The notes: a model not told the origin generated them from the letters alone. A stretch of 64,000 nucleotides of DNA from Muribaculaceae bacterium (GCA_017557425.1 JAFYYU010000012.1:62001-126000); one strand, 5' to 3'. Shown: positions 35,387 through 44,154, counted from the stretch's first letter. Translations and numbers: made by a program.

Positions 35387-36529
35387 ATGGCTAATAACAA
35401 AATACTGCTTTGTCTGGCTCATATGAGTGGCCAGGAAATGAAATACATCCAAGAGGCGTTTGACACCAACTGGGTCGTGCCCCTTGGCCCCAACGTGAAT
35501 GCATTTGAAGAGGATTTGGAGCGCCTCTGCGGCCAGAACAAGAAAGTTGTAGCCCTCAGTTCGGGAACGGCAGCTATTCATCTGGCCCTCGTCAAGTTGG
35601 GCGTTGGGCGTGACGATGAGGTCATCTGCCAGTCGATGACTTTCTCGGCAAGCGCTAATCCGGTGACCTACCAGGGCGGAACCCCTGTGTTTGTCGATAG
35701 TGAGCCTGATACATGGAACATTGACCCGAATCTTCTCGAGGATGCCATCAAGGACCGCATTGCAAAAACAGGACGCAAGCCCAAAGCCATCATCCCCGTT
35801 TATCTCTATGGCATGCCGGCCAAAATTGACGATATCTTGGAGATTGCCAACCGTTATGAGATTCCCGTTGTCGAGGATTCGGCCGAGGCTTTCGGATCAC
35901 GTTACCGTGGACAGTTGTGCGGCACCTTTGGCAATTATGGCATTATGAGCTTCAACGGCAACAAGATGATTACCACCAGTGGCGGTGGCGCGCTCATCTG
36001 TCCTGATGAGGAGGCGAAAAAGAAAATCATGTTCTACGCCACTCAGTCGCGTGAGCCCATGCCTTACTACCTGCACAAGGAGATTGGTTATAACTACCGC
36101 ATGAGTAACATCTGCGCTGGTATTGGACGCGGACAGATGACCGTCTTTGAGGAGCATTTGGCACATCACAAGCATTTATGTAATCGTTATGTGGAATTGT
36201 TCGCCGATATTGACGGTATCGACGTTCACACCAATTATGATGAGCGCTCGGACAGCAATTTCTGGCTCAACACCATCCTGATCGACCCGGCAAAGACCGG
36301 TACTGACTATGAGACGGTGCGTCTTCACTTGGATGCGTGCAACATCGAGTCACGCCCCCTGTGGAAGCCCATGCACACTCAGCCCGTATTCTCGGGAGCA
36401 CCTGCCTATGTCAATGGCGTCAGCGAACACCTCTTCTCTCGAGGTTTGTGCCTGCCCAGCGGACCCTGGGTGACCGATGAGGACGTCGAGCGTGTGGCTC
36501 GCGAGATCATCGCTTGCTGCAAGAAATGA
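35387..36529 (+). CDS. DegT/DnrJ/EryC1 sugar aminotransferase (PglE-like)
   Basis: A 380-residue PLP-dependent aminotransferase that converts a 4-keto nucleotide sugar to the 4-amino sugar. The PLP lysine is in FNGNKMITTSGGG (Lys193), preceded by SSGTAAIHLALVKLGV for phosphate binding, SMTFSASANPVTYQGG, and EDSAEAFGS with the Asp that holds the pyridine nitrogen. It closely resembles PglE-type enzymes of the bacillosamine pathway. The next gene is a PglD/NeuD-like acyltransferase, giving a classical aminotransferase-acyltransferase pair. The 4,6-dehydratase of that pathway is not in the window. Confidence 0.92.
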   Translation: MANNKILLCLAHMSGQEMKYIQEAFDTNWVVPLGPNVNAFEEDLERLCGQNKKVVALSSGTAAIHLALVKLGVGRDDEVICQSMTFSASANPVTYQGGTPVFVDSEPDTWNIDPNLLEDAIKDRIAKTGRKPKAIIPVYLYGMPAKIDDILEIANRYEIPVVEDSAEAFGSRYRGQLCGTFGNYGIMSFNGNKMITTSGGGALICPDEEAKKKIMFYATQSREPMPYYLHKEIGYNYRMSNICAGIGRGQMTVFEEHLAHHKHLCNRYVELFADIDGIDVHTNYDERSDSNFWLNTILIDPAKTGTDYETVRLHLDACNIESRPLWKPMHTQPVFSGAPAYVNGVSEHLFSRGLCLPSGPWVTDEDVERVAREIIACCKK

Positions 36530-36561
36530 GGACTTGAATAATTAACTAAAACCTATAAACA

Positions 36562-37203
36562 ATGAATATCGCAATCTATGGAGCTGGGGGATTTGGCAAG
36601 GAAGTGGCCTGCCTCATCAACAGGATCAACGCCAATGGCGGGGATTGGCATTTGATAGGCTTCTTCGATGACTCTAAACCCGTTGGAATGCCCGTGTCCA
36701 GCTATGGAACGGTGATTGGCGGCATGGATATGCTGGCCGAATACAGTGAGCCGCTGGCCATTGCTATCGCAATCAACGACAATAAGACAGTCAGGAGAAT
36801 CCGCGAGAGCATCAGCAATCCCAACATCACGTTCCCCAACTTGATTGACCCGTCGCTGTTTCTTGTTGATGAAAACACCTTTAAGATGGGTGAGGGTAAC
36901 ATCATTCAGAATGACTGCATGATTTCATGCGATGTGACGATAGGAGATTTCAACCTCATCAATGACCACGTCGTGGTGGGGCATGACAATGTGATCGGCG
37001 ACTTCAATGGACTCATGCCGGCGGCACATCTCTCTGGCGGTATTACCATCGGAGACAACAACCTGTTGGGTGTGGCCAGTGTCGTTCTGCAAGGAATGGT
37101 CATCGGTAATGGTGTCACTCTGGGTGCCAATAGCGTGCTCATGACACAACCTCGTGACAATGCCACTTATCTAGGCGTACCTGCCAGGAGGTTTGACTTT
37201 TGA
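36562..37203 (+). CDS. NeuD/PglD-like sugar acyltransferase
   Basis: A 213-residue left-handed beta-helix acyltransferase: IAIYGAGGFGKEVA at the N-terminus, FFDDSKPVG, then hexapeptide turns and an ending of YLGVPARRFDF. PglD enzymes acetylate the 4-amino group of UDP-bacillosamine precursors. The catalytic His is expected in the HVVVGHDN stretch. It is a close paralogue of the C-terminal half of the fusion at 28,025. Its partner aminotransferase lies just upstream. In this context the acyl donor could be an acyl-ACP instead of acetyl-CoA (inference). Confidence 0.93.
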   Translation: MNIAIYGAGGFGKEVACLINRINANGGDWHLIGFFDDSKPVGMPVSSYGTVIGGMDMLAEYSEPLAIAIAINDNKTVRRIRESISNPNITFPNLIDPSLFLVDENTFKMGEGNIIQNDCMISCDVTIGDFNLINDHVVVGHDNVIGDFNGLMPAAHLSGGITIGDNNLLGVASVVLQGMVIGNGVTLGANSVLMTQPRDNATYLGVPARRFDF

Positions 37204-37311
37204 TGATCCTTGAGAGCTGTATTTTTCTCTTGTTTGGGTCATGATTGAACTGATTTTAGAAAAAAGTGCTGTAAAAATTGGTTAGAAAGTGCTGAATTAA
37301 GTTTTTTTGTG

Positions 37312-37319
37312 TAATTTTG
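37312..37319 (+). promoter_or_regulatory. TAnnTTTG promoter box before the second ACP operon
   Basis: A perfect TAnnTTTG (TAATTTTG) lies 48 bases before the preferred ACP start. A T-rich run precedes it, but no TTTG sits at the expected 19-21-base distance, so the upstream element is weak. It follows the stop of the NeuD gene by about 110 bases, the longest gap in this part of the locus, which supports a separate transcript. Confidence 0.5.
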
Positions 37320-37339
37320 CACCCGCTAAATAAAATCAT

Positions 37340-37351
37340 GGTGTAATTACG
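37340..37351. promoter_or_regulatory. 12-base element, inverse copy of the one at 30,566
   Basis: GGTGTAATTACG matches the reverse complement of the element at 30,566-30,577 without a mismatch. It lies in the same context: downstream of a TAnnTTTG box and 15 bases before the ATG of the second variant ACP gene. Confidence 0.35.
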
Positions 37352-37366
37352 GTGTATTTACAGCAG

Positions 37367-37600
37367 ATGAATTTGGATCAATTCATAGAATACTTCGCAG
37401 ATCTGTTAGATGAAACAGACTCTGAAAATATAACGGCCACAACTCAATTCAAGGATTTGGAAGAGTGGTCTTCACTTGTTGCATTGTCAGTCATTGCGAT
37501 GGTTGACGAGGAATACGATGTGGAATTCCGCGGAGATGACATTCGCAACAGCAATACCGTTGAAGACCTGTACAATGTAGTCAAGAAAAAGGTAGGGTGA
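37367..37600 (+). CDS. Acyl carrier protein with Ser-Ser-Leu variant site
   Basis: A 77-residue ACP from the ATG at 37,367 (a GTG at 37,352 is an alternative). It matches the ACP at 30,583 along its whole length, including MNL at the start, EEWSSLVAL with Ser36 as presumed attachment site, and IAMVDEEYDV. Here too the usual Asp before the Ser is replaced by Ser. It is the first gene of the second acyl operon and is followed by a KASIII-like gene. The duplication of gene and leader implies that both operons came from one ancestral unit. Confidence 0.85.
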   Translation: MNLDQFIEYFADLLDETDSENITATTQFKDLEEWSSLVALSVIAMVDEEYDVEFRGDDIRNSNTVEDLYNVVKKKVG

Positions 37601-37712
37601 TGTAGCGTCGCTATTAGCACCCTCCCTGCACCCGGCTTAAAGCCCGAGTGTATCTCATAAAATCTTTCACGAGACATCTTTTCACCACGTTAAGAGTTAA
37701 CACCCTCTTACT

Positions 37713-38762
37713 ATGGCAAAAATTACTTTTCAAGGAGTAGGCATCAAGGCTATGAGCGCTTGTGTGCCCCCTGAGGTCGTCTATAATAAAGACCTCGGCT
37801 ACCTCATTCCTGAGGAAGAAATCGAAAAAACCATCAACAACATCGGCATTGAGCAGCGGCGCATCGCCGCCCCCGATGTGACCGCCAGTGACTTGTGTTA
37901 CAAGGCTGCACAACAGTTGATGGAGGATAACGACATAGATCCCGCCAGCATCGACGTGCTCTTGTTCATGAGCCAGACTCCGGATTACCGCATCCCGGCA
38001 ACGTCATGCCTGTTGCAGCATCGTTTGGGATTGCCGCGCGAGACCATGTGTTTTGACATCTCGCTGGGTTGCTCAGGATACTTGTTCGCCCTGAGCACTG
38101 CCTTTGCTTATGCTTCGATGCAGGGTGTCAACCGCGTGCTTCTCCTTGACGGCGAGACGTTCTCCAAGATTGTCAATCGTCGTGATAAGGTGGACTGGCC
38201 CCTTTATGGCGATGCGGGCACGGCGACGCTGATCGAGAAGGGCGACTATGGCACATCGACTTTCCTGCTCTATACCGACGGCAGCGGTGAAGACGTGCTT
38301 AAGATCCATGCGGGGATGAGAAACCCGATTACTCCTGACTCCTGTGTGGAACGTGAGCGCGAGGACGGCAATATCCGCACTGACCTGGAGGTGTTTATGG
38401 ATGGTATGGATGTTTTCAATTTTGCCATCAGCAAGGTCCCCAAGAGCATAAAACTGTTGCTCAGTGAGACGGATCATACCATCGACGACTTGGACTATCT
38501 GGTTTTCCATCAGGCCAACCGCTTCATGATGGACTTCTTTGTCAAGAAACTCAAGATGGACCCGGCGCGCGTGCCTTATTGCATCAACAAGTATGGCAAC
38601 ACCAGCAGCGCTTCGGTACCCTTAACTGTCGCCAGCGAGCTGGTGGGACGGTTAGACGGTGAGCGCTTGGTGATGATGAGTGCCTTCGGCGCCGGTTTGA
38701 GTTGGGGCTCTGCCCTCATGCCGATGCGTGACTGCAAGATCTCTCCTGTCATCGAGTACTGA
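37713..38762 (+). CDS. KASIII-like 3-oxoacyl-ACP synthase
   Basis: A 349-residue FabH-like protein with intact Cys120 (LGCSGY), His266 (VFHQANRF) and Asn296 (YGNTSS). It is a paralogue of the enzyme at 32,539 but with different residues round the active site, such as GCSGYLF in place of GCSGWVY. It lies 112 bases after the variant ACP gene and its stop overlaps the VOC gene's ATG by one base. It may extend the acyl chain or transfer it. The combination of ACP and KASIII repeats that of the first operon. Confidence 0.92.
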   Translation: MAKITFQGVGIKAMSACVPPEVVYNKDLGYLIPEEEIEKTINNIGIEQRRIAAPDVTASDLCYKAAQQLMEDNDIDPASIDVLLFMSQTPDYRIPATSCLLQHRLGLPRETMCFDISLGCSGYLFALSTAFAYASMQGVNRVLLLDGETFSKIVNRRDKVDWPLYGDAGTATLIEKGDYGTSTFLLYTDGSGEDVLKIHAGMRNPITPDSCVEREREDGNIRTDLEVFMDGMDVFNFAISKVPKSIKLLLSETDHTIDDLDYLVFHQANRFMMDFFVKKLKMDPARVPYCINKYGNTSSASVPLTVASELVGRLDGERLVMMSAFGAGLSWGSALMPMRDCKISPVIEY

Positions 38763-39160
38763 TGTTGACTTTTCATCACATAGGCATCGCCTGCCGCGAT
38801 ATTACGAAAACCCAGGACTTCTATTTGCACATGGGTTATACGGCCTCGCCTATAGTCGAAGACCCGGTGCAGCATGTGCGCATCAGTTTTCTGGAGAAAG
38901 AAGGGGCGCCGCGGTTGGAACTTCTTGAGCCGCTCGATGAAAAGAATCCGGTGGCACGCACCCTGGCCACAGCTGGAGTGTCCCCCTATCACATATGCTA
39001 TGAGGTAGAGGATATTGAGGCTGCCATTGCCGAACTGCGTAGTCAACGGTTCTTGCTTGTCAATGACCCTGTTCAGGCATGTGCGATGGACAATAAAAGA
39101 ATCGCTTTTCTCTATCAAAAGAATACCGGACTCATCGAACTGGTTGAAGCACAACCATGA
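38762..39160 (+). CDS. VOC-fold (glyoxalase-like) protein
   Basis: A 132-residue vicinal-oxygen-chelate protein resembling methylmalonyl-CoA epimerase. It begins with LTFHHIGIACRDI, giving the metal-binding His, and ends with a Glu in GLIELVEA. It could epimerise or isomerise an alpha-substituted acyl thioester carried by the ACPs, an inference from family and neighbourhood. Its start overlaps the KASIII stop, and its stop overlaps the next GT2 gene, so it is translated with both. Confidence 0.85.
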   Translation: MLTFHHIGIACRDITKTQDFYLHMGYTASPIVEDPVQHVRISFLEKEGAPRLELLEPLDEKNPVARTLATAGVSPYHICYEVEDIEAAIAELRSQRFLLVNDPVQACAMDNKRIAFLYQKNTGLIELVEAQP

Positions 39161-40164
39161 TGGATGAACTGCTGTTGACATACATCATCCCGCTTTATAA
39201 CACCGAGCACTATGTGCTACGGTGTTTGCATTCTATTGTAAATCAGCAGCTCTGGCCAAACGATTACGAGGTGCTTGTCGTTGACGACGGCTCGACTGAC
39301 GGCAGCAGGTCTGTTGTCGAGACTTTTGTCAGCGAGCACCCTCAGGTGAAGTTGTTGACACAGGAGAATTCCGGTGTGAGCGCTGCACGTAATCTTGCCT
39401 TGGACAACGCCCGTGGCCGTTATATCATGTTTGTGGATAGTGATGACCGTTTAGAGGACGAAGTGGTTCACCGATTGGTGCAGCATGCGGTTGACGATGA
39501 CCTTGACGTACTCTCGTTCAACTATCGTTGCGAGAATTCGCAGGGCAATTCGTTACCGCACACTCGCGACGACAACTATGGGTCAACTGCTGTCATGACG
39601 GGCTGTGATTTCCTCGATGGGCACAGCATGACGCCTTATGTGTGGCGTTTTCTCATTAAACGTGATTATCTGGAACGGAGCGGATGGCGTTTTGACACCT
39701 CACTCATCGCGTGTGAGGATGGCGCGCTTATTGCCAGATTCCTGCTAAATGCACCGCGCATGGCCCACGACGATACCGTTGCCTATTGCTATGTCAACCG
39801 CAGCGATAGCGCGATGCATAAAACCGATAAAGACCACTTGAGGCGCCGCGTATATAGCCAGGTCGATGCGGCCGCATCGATCGACACTTCCGCACGGCAG
39901 TTCGAGGCCGCTACTGGCCGCAAGGCCCCTGCAAGTGTTGACGGCGTGAGGAATGTCTATCTCTATTTCTCAATGACCAAGGCATTGACGTGTGGCCTGG
40001 TGGACGAGGTGTTGGATCGGATCCGTAAGGCAGGTCTCTTTCCTTTCCCGTGTATAGGTCCTGAAGCCGACTATCACGGCACGAAATGGAAAATGATCCA
40101 CCGCTTGATGATGGTTCCGGGCCTATGGCGTTTTTTAAGCAAAATCTATCAAATGATCAAATAA
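39157..40164 (+). CDS. GT2 family glycosyltransferase
   Basis: A 335-residue GT2 enzyme: IIPLYNTEHYVLRCLHSIV at the N-terminus, DDGSTDGSR for nucleotide binding, GVSAARNLAL, and DSDDR for the metal. An ACEDGALIARFL stretch is the likely catalytic site. It overlaps the VOC gene by four bases and is followed by the FkbH-like gene after four bases. Its position inside the acyl module suggests that it transfers the modified sugar, or acts just after modification. Confidence 0.92.
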   Translation: MMDELLLTYIIPLYNTEHYVLRCLHSIVNQQLWPNDYEVLVVDDGSTDGSRSVVETFVSEHPQVKLLTQENSGVSAARNLALDNARGRYIMFVDSDDRLEDEVVHRLVQHAVDDDLDVLSFNYRCENSQGNSLPHTRDDNYGSTAVMTGCDFLDGHSMTPYVWRFLIKRDYLERSGWRFDTSLIACEDGALIARFLLNAPRMAHDDTVAYCYVNRSDSAMHKTDKDHLRRRVYSQVDAAASIDTSARQFEAATGRKAPASVDGVRNVYLYFSMTKALTCGLVDEVLDRIRKAGLFPFPCIGPEADYHGTKWKMIHRLMMVPGLWRFLSKIYQMIK

Positions 40165-40168
40165 AGAA

Positions 40169-41761
40169 ATGACAACATTTGTCTTTCGCAATCAGACGGT
40201 TGAGCCTTTCCTAGACTATGACGGCATGATTTATTCGGGTTATGACGACATCAGCGTGACGCATGCCGATGCTGATAGGTATATCTGGTTTTATCAGGTG
40301 CCTGTCAACGCTAACAGCGTCCAATTAGCCGAAGAGATTGATTCCTATCGTGGCAAATTGGATTTGGTGCTCTCTGGTATCGATAACCAAAAACCGTTTA
40401 TCGTCTTCTCGCTGGTTAACCTGTTTCCATTGAGGGTGACAGGTGACCAAACCGCTCTGGACGAGGCCATTGCTGCCTTTAATGCTCATGTGGCTCAGTT
40501 GTCGCGTGAACGTCGCAATGTCAAGTGGGTGGACTTTTCTGAATTCACCCTGCGTTATGATGCTGACATGCTCATCAACTGGAAGTACTTCTTGATGTCC
40601 CAAACACTTCTCAACCCCAAGCTGGCACATGATTTCCAGGCATGGTGGTCTCGAATCGAGGAGGAACTGTCCATGAAACGCAAAAAATGCCTGGTATTGG
40701 ATTTGGACAACACGTTGTGGGGTGGTGTGCTGGGTGAAGACGGCATTGACGGAATCCGATTGGGCGGCGACTATCCCGGTAAGGCCTATACCTATTGGCA
40801 ACGTTCCCTGTTGCAGTTGTCACGTCACGGCGTGATACTGGCTGTTTGCAGCAAGAATAACGAGGCAGATGTGATCGAGGCCTGGGAAAAGAATGCGGCT
40901 ATGGTACTCAAGCGTGAGCACTTCAGCGCTGTGCGCATCAATTGGAAAGATAAGGTGACCAACATGCGTGAATTGGCGGCTGAACTTAACATCGGACTCG
41001 ATAGCATGGTGTTCCTCGATGATAGTCCCATCGAGCGGGAACTCGTCAAGCAGATGTTGCCTGAAGTCGAAGTGCCTGATTTCCCTGATAAACCTTATGG
41101 CCTGATGCCGTTCTTTAAGGAGCTGCTGGAGAAGTATTTCCGTATCTATTTAGTCACCGACGAGGACCGCTCGAAGACTGAGCAATATCAGGCCAATGCC
41201 CTCCGTCAGGCCGAGCAGTCGCGTTTCACCGATCTCGAGGGTTATCTCTATAGCCTTGACATGTCGCTTGATATCATTCCCGCCGATGAGCACAATCTGC
41301 CGCGCATTGCCCAGATGACGCAGAAGACCAACCAGTTCAATCTCACCACTCGCCGCTATGACGAGGCCGCAGTGCGGCAACGTCTGGATGACGGATGGCG
41401 CATTTATTGCATGAGTGTGAGAGACCGCTTCGGCGACAGTGGCATCACGGGCACCATCTTTTTGGAACCCGTCGATGACTTGACGATGCACATCGATACA
41501 CTTTTGCTCAGTTGCCGCATTTTGGGCCGCGGCATCGAAGAAGCGTTTATCAAGACGGTGTTTAACCTGTTGCGGCTGGATGGATTCAGGAAGGTAAAGG
41601 CAGTCTATCTGCCTACCGCGAAGAACAGCCAGACTGCCGATTTCTATGACCGAATGGGCATGACGTGTATGAGCGTTGATAACGATGGTGCGAAGCATTA
41701 CGAGATGCCTTTAACGGATGTGTTTGAGTTGAAGAATTACTACAATATAAGAGTGTTATGA
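40169..41761 (+). CDS. FkbH-like HAD-IIIC protein
   Basis: A 530-residue FkbH-type protein. The HAD phosphatase core starts at LDLDNTLWGG (Asp178 and Asp180), followed by VCSKNNEADV and FLDDSPIERE. The C-terminal 150 residues resemble the GNAT-like part of FkbH proteins (RFGDSGITG, then LLSCRILGRGIEEAF). Known FkbH homologues take a glyceryl group from 1,3-bisphosphoglycerate and load it on an ACP. The ACP gene at 41,758 follows with a four-base overlap, the classical pairing. A glyceryl substituent on the polysaccharide is therefore a concrete possibility. Confidence 0.92.
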   Translation: MTTFVFRNQTVEPFLDYDGMIYSGYDDISVTHADADRYIWFYQVPVNANSVQLAEEIDSYRGKLDLVLSGIDNQKPFIVFSLVNLFPLRVTGDQTALDEAIAAFNAHVAQLSRERRNVKWVDFSEFTLRYDADMLINWKYFLMSQTLLNPKLAHDFQAWWSRIEEELSMKRKKCLVLDLDNTLWGGVLGEDGIDGIRLGGDYPGKAYTYWQRSLLQLSRHGVILAVCSKNNEADVIEAWEKNAAMVLKREHFSAVRINWKDKVTNMRELAAELNIGLDSMVFLDDSPIERELVKQMLPEVEVPDFPDKPYGLMPFFKELLEKYFRIYLVTDEDRSKTEQYQANALRQAEQSRFTDLEGYLYSLDMSLDIIPADEHNLPRIAQMTQKTNQFNLTTRRYDEAAVRQRLDDGWRIYCMSVRDRFGDSGITGTIFLEPVDDLTMHIDTLLLSCRILGRGIEEAFIKTVFNLLRLDGFRKVKAVYLPTAKNSQTADFYDRMGMTCMSVDNDGAKHYEMPLTDVFELKNYYNIRVL

Positions 41762-41985
41762 ACGCCTTGGAAGAGAAAGTTTTGGAGATTATGCGTGAGA
41801 CCTTCGGGGTGGAGGCGCTGACGACAGATGCATCACAAAAGAATTGTGAGTCATGGGACTCATTGAGGCACCTCGCGTTGGCCTCTGAGCTGGAAGACGC
41901 GTTTGATTTGGAGTTGGAGCCCGAGGAGATTGCCGAGATGACCGACTTCTCACGCGTCATTGCGATGCTTGAATCGAAATTGTAA
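41758..41985 (+). CDS. Acyl carrier protein (partner of the FkbH-like protein)
   Basis: A 75-residue ACP with the normal site: CESWDSLRHL, Ser35 preceded by Asp34. Leu/Glu-rich helices follow (LASELEDAFDLELEP). Its ATG overlaps the FkbH-like stop, so the two are made together, and FkbH should load this carrier. It is the fourth carrier protein in the module; no dedicated phosphopantetheinyl transferase is visible in the window. Confidence 0.9.
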   Translation: MNALEEKVLEIMRETFGVEALTTDASQKNCESWDSLRHLALASELEDAFDLELEPEEIAEMTDFSRVIAMLESKL

Positions 41986-42009
41986 CACGCCATACCTCCA
42001 GCTGTTCGG

Positions 42010-43026
42010 ATGCCGCGCCAGCGCATTGCCTTTATCGATTTCATGAAATGCTTGTGCATCATGCTTATCGTGATGTACCACATTGACCATGAATTCTTTA
42101 ATTATCTGGCACCGAATCTGAATAACGCTTTGCAGGCTTTCCGCCTGCCCATGTACTACTTCATCTCGGGCATCTTTTTCAAGCTCTATGAGGGCTTTGC
42201 CGATTTCACGCGGCGCAAGGTGAATAACATCCTTGTGCCGTTTGTTTTCTTTATTGTCCTCAACTTTGTGATGAAATGCGTCGAGGCATTGCTGCGTTAC
42301 CTCATTGGAGCCGATCCTATCGAGGTGAATCCGGTGATTCTTGTGGAACCCTTCTACCTGCGCACTTGGCTGTGGACAACACCGCTGTGGTTCTTGCTTA
42401 GCCTGTTTTGGGTCAACGTCCTTTTTTACGCCATGCAGCGTTATATCAAGCCCTTATGGGCGTTGCTGTTGTTGACTGTCGTGCTCTCGGTGGTGGGTTA
42501 TGGACTTGCAGCCAACAAGATTCAACTGCCGCTGATGATGGATACCTCACTCGTGGCTTTGCCCTATTTTGTGCTGGGTTGGGGTATCAACCGCCTGGGG
42601 GCGATACAGCCTTCACGATGGGATAAATGGGGCTTGGCGGCTTTGGCTATTGCCTTCATTCCCATCTATTTATTCAGCGATTTCATGAATCTTCATTATC
42701 AGATCTTACCGCAGTACTGGAAACTCTATCTTTTCCCGTTCCTGGCCATCTTGACGTTCTTTTGGGCTTGCAAGCCACTCCCTCGGATTCCCTTGCTTTG
42801 CCATTATGGACGTTACTCGTTGATTATCCTGGGCACTCATCCATTATTCTTTCTGCCTACTAGGTTTGTGCTGATTCATTACGGATTTGAGCCCGGTGTA
42901 CAGCTCACGTTGATTGTGTTTGCGGTTACCATGTTACTTGAGTTACCCATGATTTGGATTTTGAAGACATATTTCCCGCGCTTTGTGGCACAAAAGCCTT
43001 TCTTTAAATCGGGGTGGAAACTGTAA
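42010..43026 (+). CDS. Acyltransferase 3 family membrane protein
   Basis: A 338-residue membrane protein with about ten helices. The family signature is in IAFIDFMKCLCIMLIVMYHI (conserved His in the first helix) and LPMYYFISGIFFKLYEG. The C-terminal RYSLIILGTHPLFF is also typical. Because the previous gene is the FkbH partner ACP, it might move an acyl group from that carrier onto the polymer, although the family normally uses acyl-CoA; this is speculation. It is closer to the eps/wecH-type branch than the two acyltransferases further upstream. Confidence 0.9.
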   Translation: MPRQRIAFIDFMKCLCIMLIVMYHIDHEFFNYLAPNLNNALQAFRLPMYYFISGIFFKLYEGFADFTRRKVNNILVPFVFFIVLNFVMKCVEALLRYLIGADPIEVNPVILVEPFYLRTWLWTTPLWFLLSLFWVNVLFYAMQRYIKPLWALLLLTVVLSVVGYGLAANKIQLPLMMDTSLVALPYFVLGWGINRLGAIQPSRWDKWGLAALAIAFIPIYLFSDFMNLHYQILPQYWKLYLFPFLAILTFFWACKPLPRIPLLCHYGRYSLIILGTHPLFFLPTRFVLIHYGFEPGVQLTLIVFAVTMLLELPMIWILKTYFPRFVAQKPFFKSGWKL

Positions 43027-43030
43027 ATCC

Positions 43031-44086
43031 ATGAAGTATATTTTCCGTCTGATAGCGATTATCGCCTCCTTTGCATTGTTGTTCTCGGCCTATGGCGGCC
43101 GTGTGGACCCTAACATCTGGACCTTTCCCTCGTTGGCCACGCTGGCGCTGCCTGCTGTGGCTCTCGTGGTGCTAGCCTTGTTGGCGTTGTTGGTCTTGCT
43201 GCGGCAATGGCGTGCAGCGGTTGTACTCATCGGAGCCCTCTGCTTGTCATGGCCAACGCTACGGTTGATATCTCCCGTTAATCTGTTTGGCCCTAAGGAG
43301 GATCCTGACGAGGTCCATCTCAAGGTGCTGACGATGAACGTGACCGAATTCAACTGGCAGGAAAATACCGACGAACCGAGTAAAAACATGCGCTATATTC
43401 TTGACGAAGATGCCGATATCGTCGTTATCCAGGAGGGGTTGGTCTATTACTCCTATGAACAACAAGCCCGCATCAAGCCCATGTTGGAAGAACTTTACAA
43501 GAAGTATCCTTATCGCAAGAAACACTTCTTTGATGTCGGCATATTGTCCAAGTATCCCTTCACCGAGGTCAAATCGCCTGTGCTCGCTCAGGACTCGCTG
43601 GGTTATTTTATCAAGGCATGGGACGTGGATGCTCCCGGCGGTGAGCTGAGGGTCGTGAGCATGCATCTGAGTTCGTTGCGGCTCGACAACAACGAGCGGG
43701 GTGTGATCGAGACCATGAATCTGCCGTCCGGCCGCAAGCGCCGTATCCAGTCGGTGACACGCAAGCTGGATATCGGTTTTATCAGCCATGCGCGCCAGGC
43801 AGGGGCCATGCGGCAACTGCTTGACGATACCTCAGGCGATGTGCTGGTTATGGGCGATATGAACGATACACCAGGCTCGTTTGCCTATCGCACCGTGTGT
43901 GGCGATGACTTGCATGACGCTTGGGCTGAAACGGGATTAGGACCTATCCACACCTTTAATTCCCATCACTTGTATGTGAAAATCGACCACATCCTGTATC
44001 GAGGCTGCCTCAAGCCGCTGTGGTGCCGACGGGACAAGGCGGGCGAGAGCGACCATTACCCGCTGGTGGCCCTGTTTGAGCGTTGA
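43031..44086 (+). CDS. Endonuclease/exonuclease/phosphatase-family membrane protein
   Basis: A 351-residue protein from the ATG at 43,031 (the frame opens at 42,983 inside the previous gene). The first 100 residues hold three hydrophobic segments, followed by an EEP domain: VLTMNVTEFNWQ, VVIQEGL with the metal-binding Glu, GILSKYPF, VSMHLSS, MGDMNDTPGS and the late ESDHYPL with the catalytic Asp-His. Family members hydrolyse phosphodiesters or phosphomonoesters. Conserved in Bacteroidales, it is probably a chromosomal housekeeping gene and not part of the capsule locus, and it marks the end of the locus. Confidence 0.88.
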   Translation: MKYIFRLIAIIASFALLFSAYGGRVDPNIWTFPSLATLALPAVALVVLALLALLVLLRQWRAAVVLIGALCLSWPTLRLISPVNLFGPKEDPDEVHLKVLTMNVTEFNWQENTDEPSKNMRYILDEDADIVVIQEGLVYYSYEQQARIKPMLEELYKKYPYRKKHFFDVGILSKYPFTEVKSPVLAQDSLGYFIKAWDVDAPGGELRVVSMHLSSLRLDNNERGVIETMNLPSGRKRRIQSVTRKLDIGFISHARQAGAMRQLLDDTSGDVLVMGDMNDTPGSFAYRTVCGDDLHDAWAETGLGPIHTFNSHHLYVKIDHILYRGCLKPLWCRRDKAGESDHYPLVALFER

Positions 44087-44154
44087 TGGAATGACACTAC
44101 ACACTAAACCGACCTGTTTTCCGTTCATTATATAAAAACTAGGATTACAGAATT

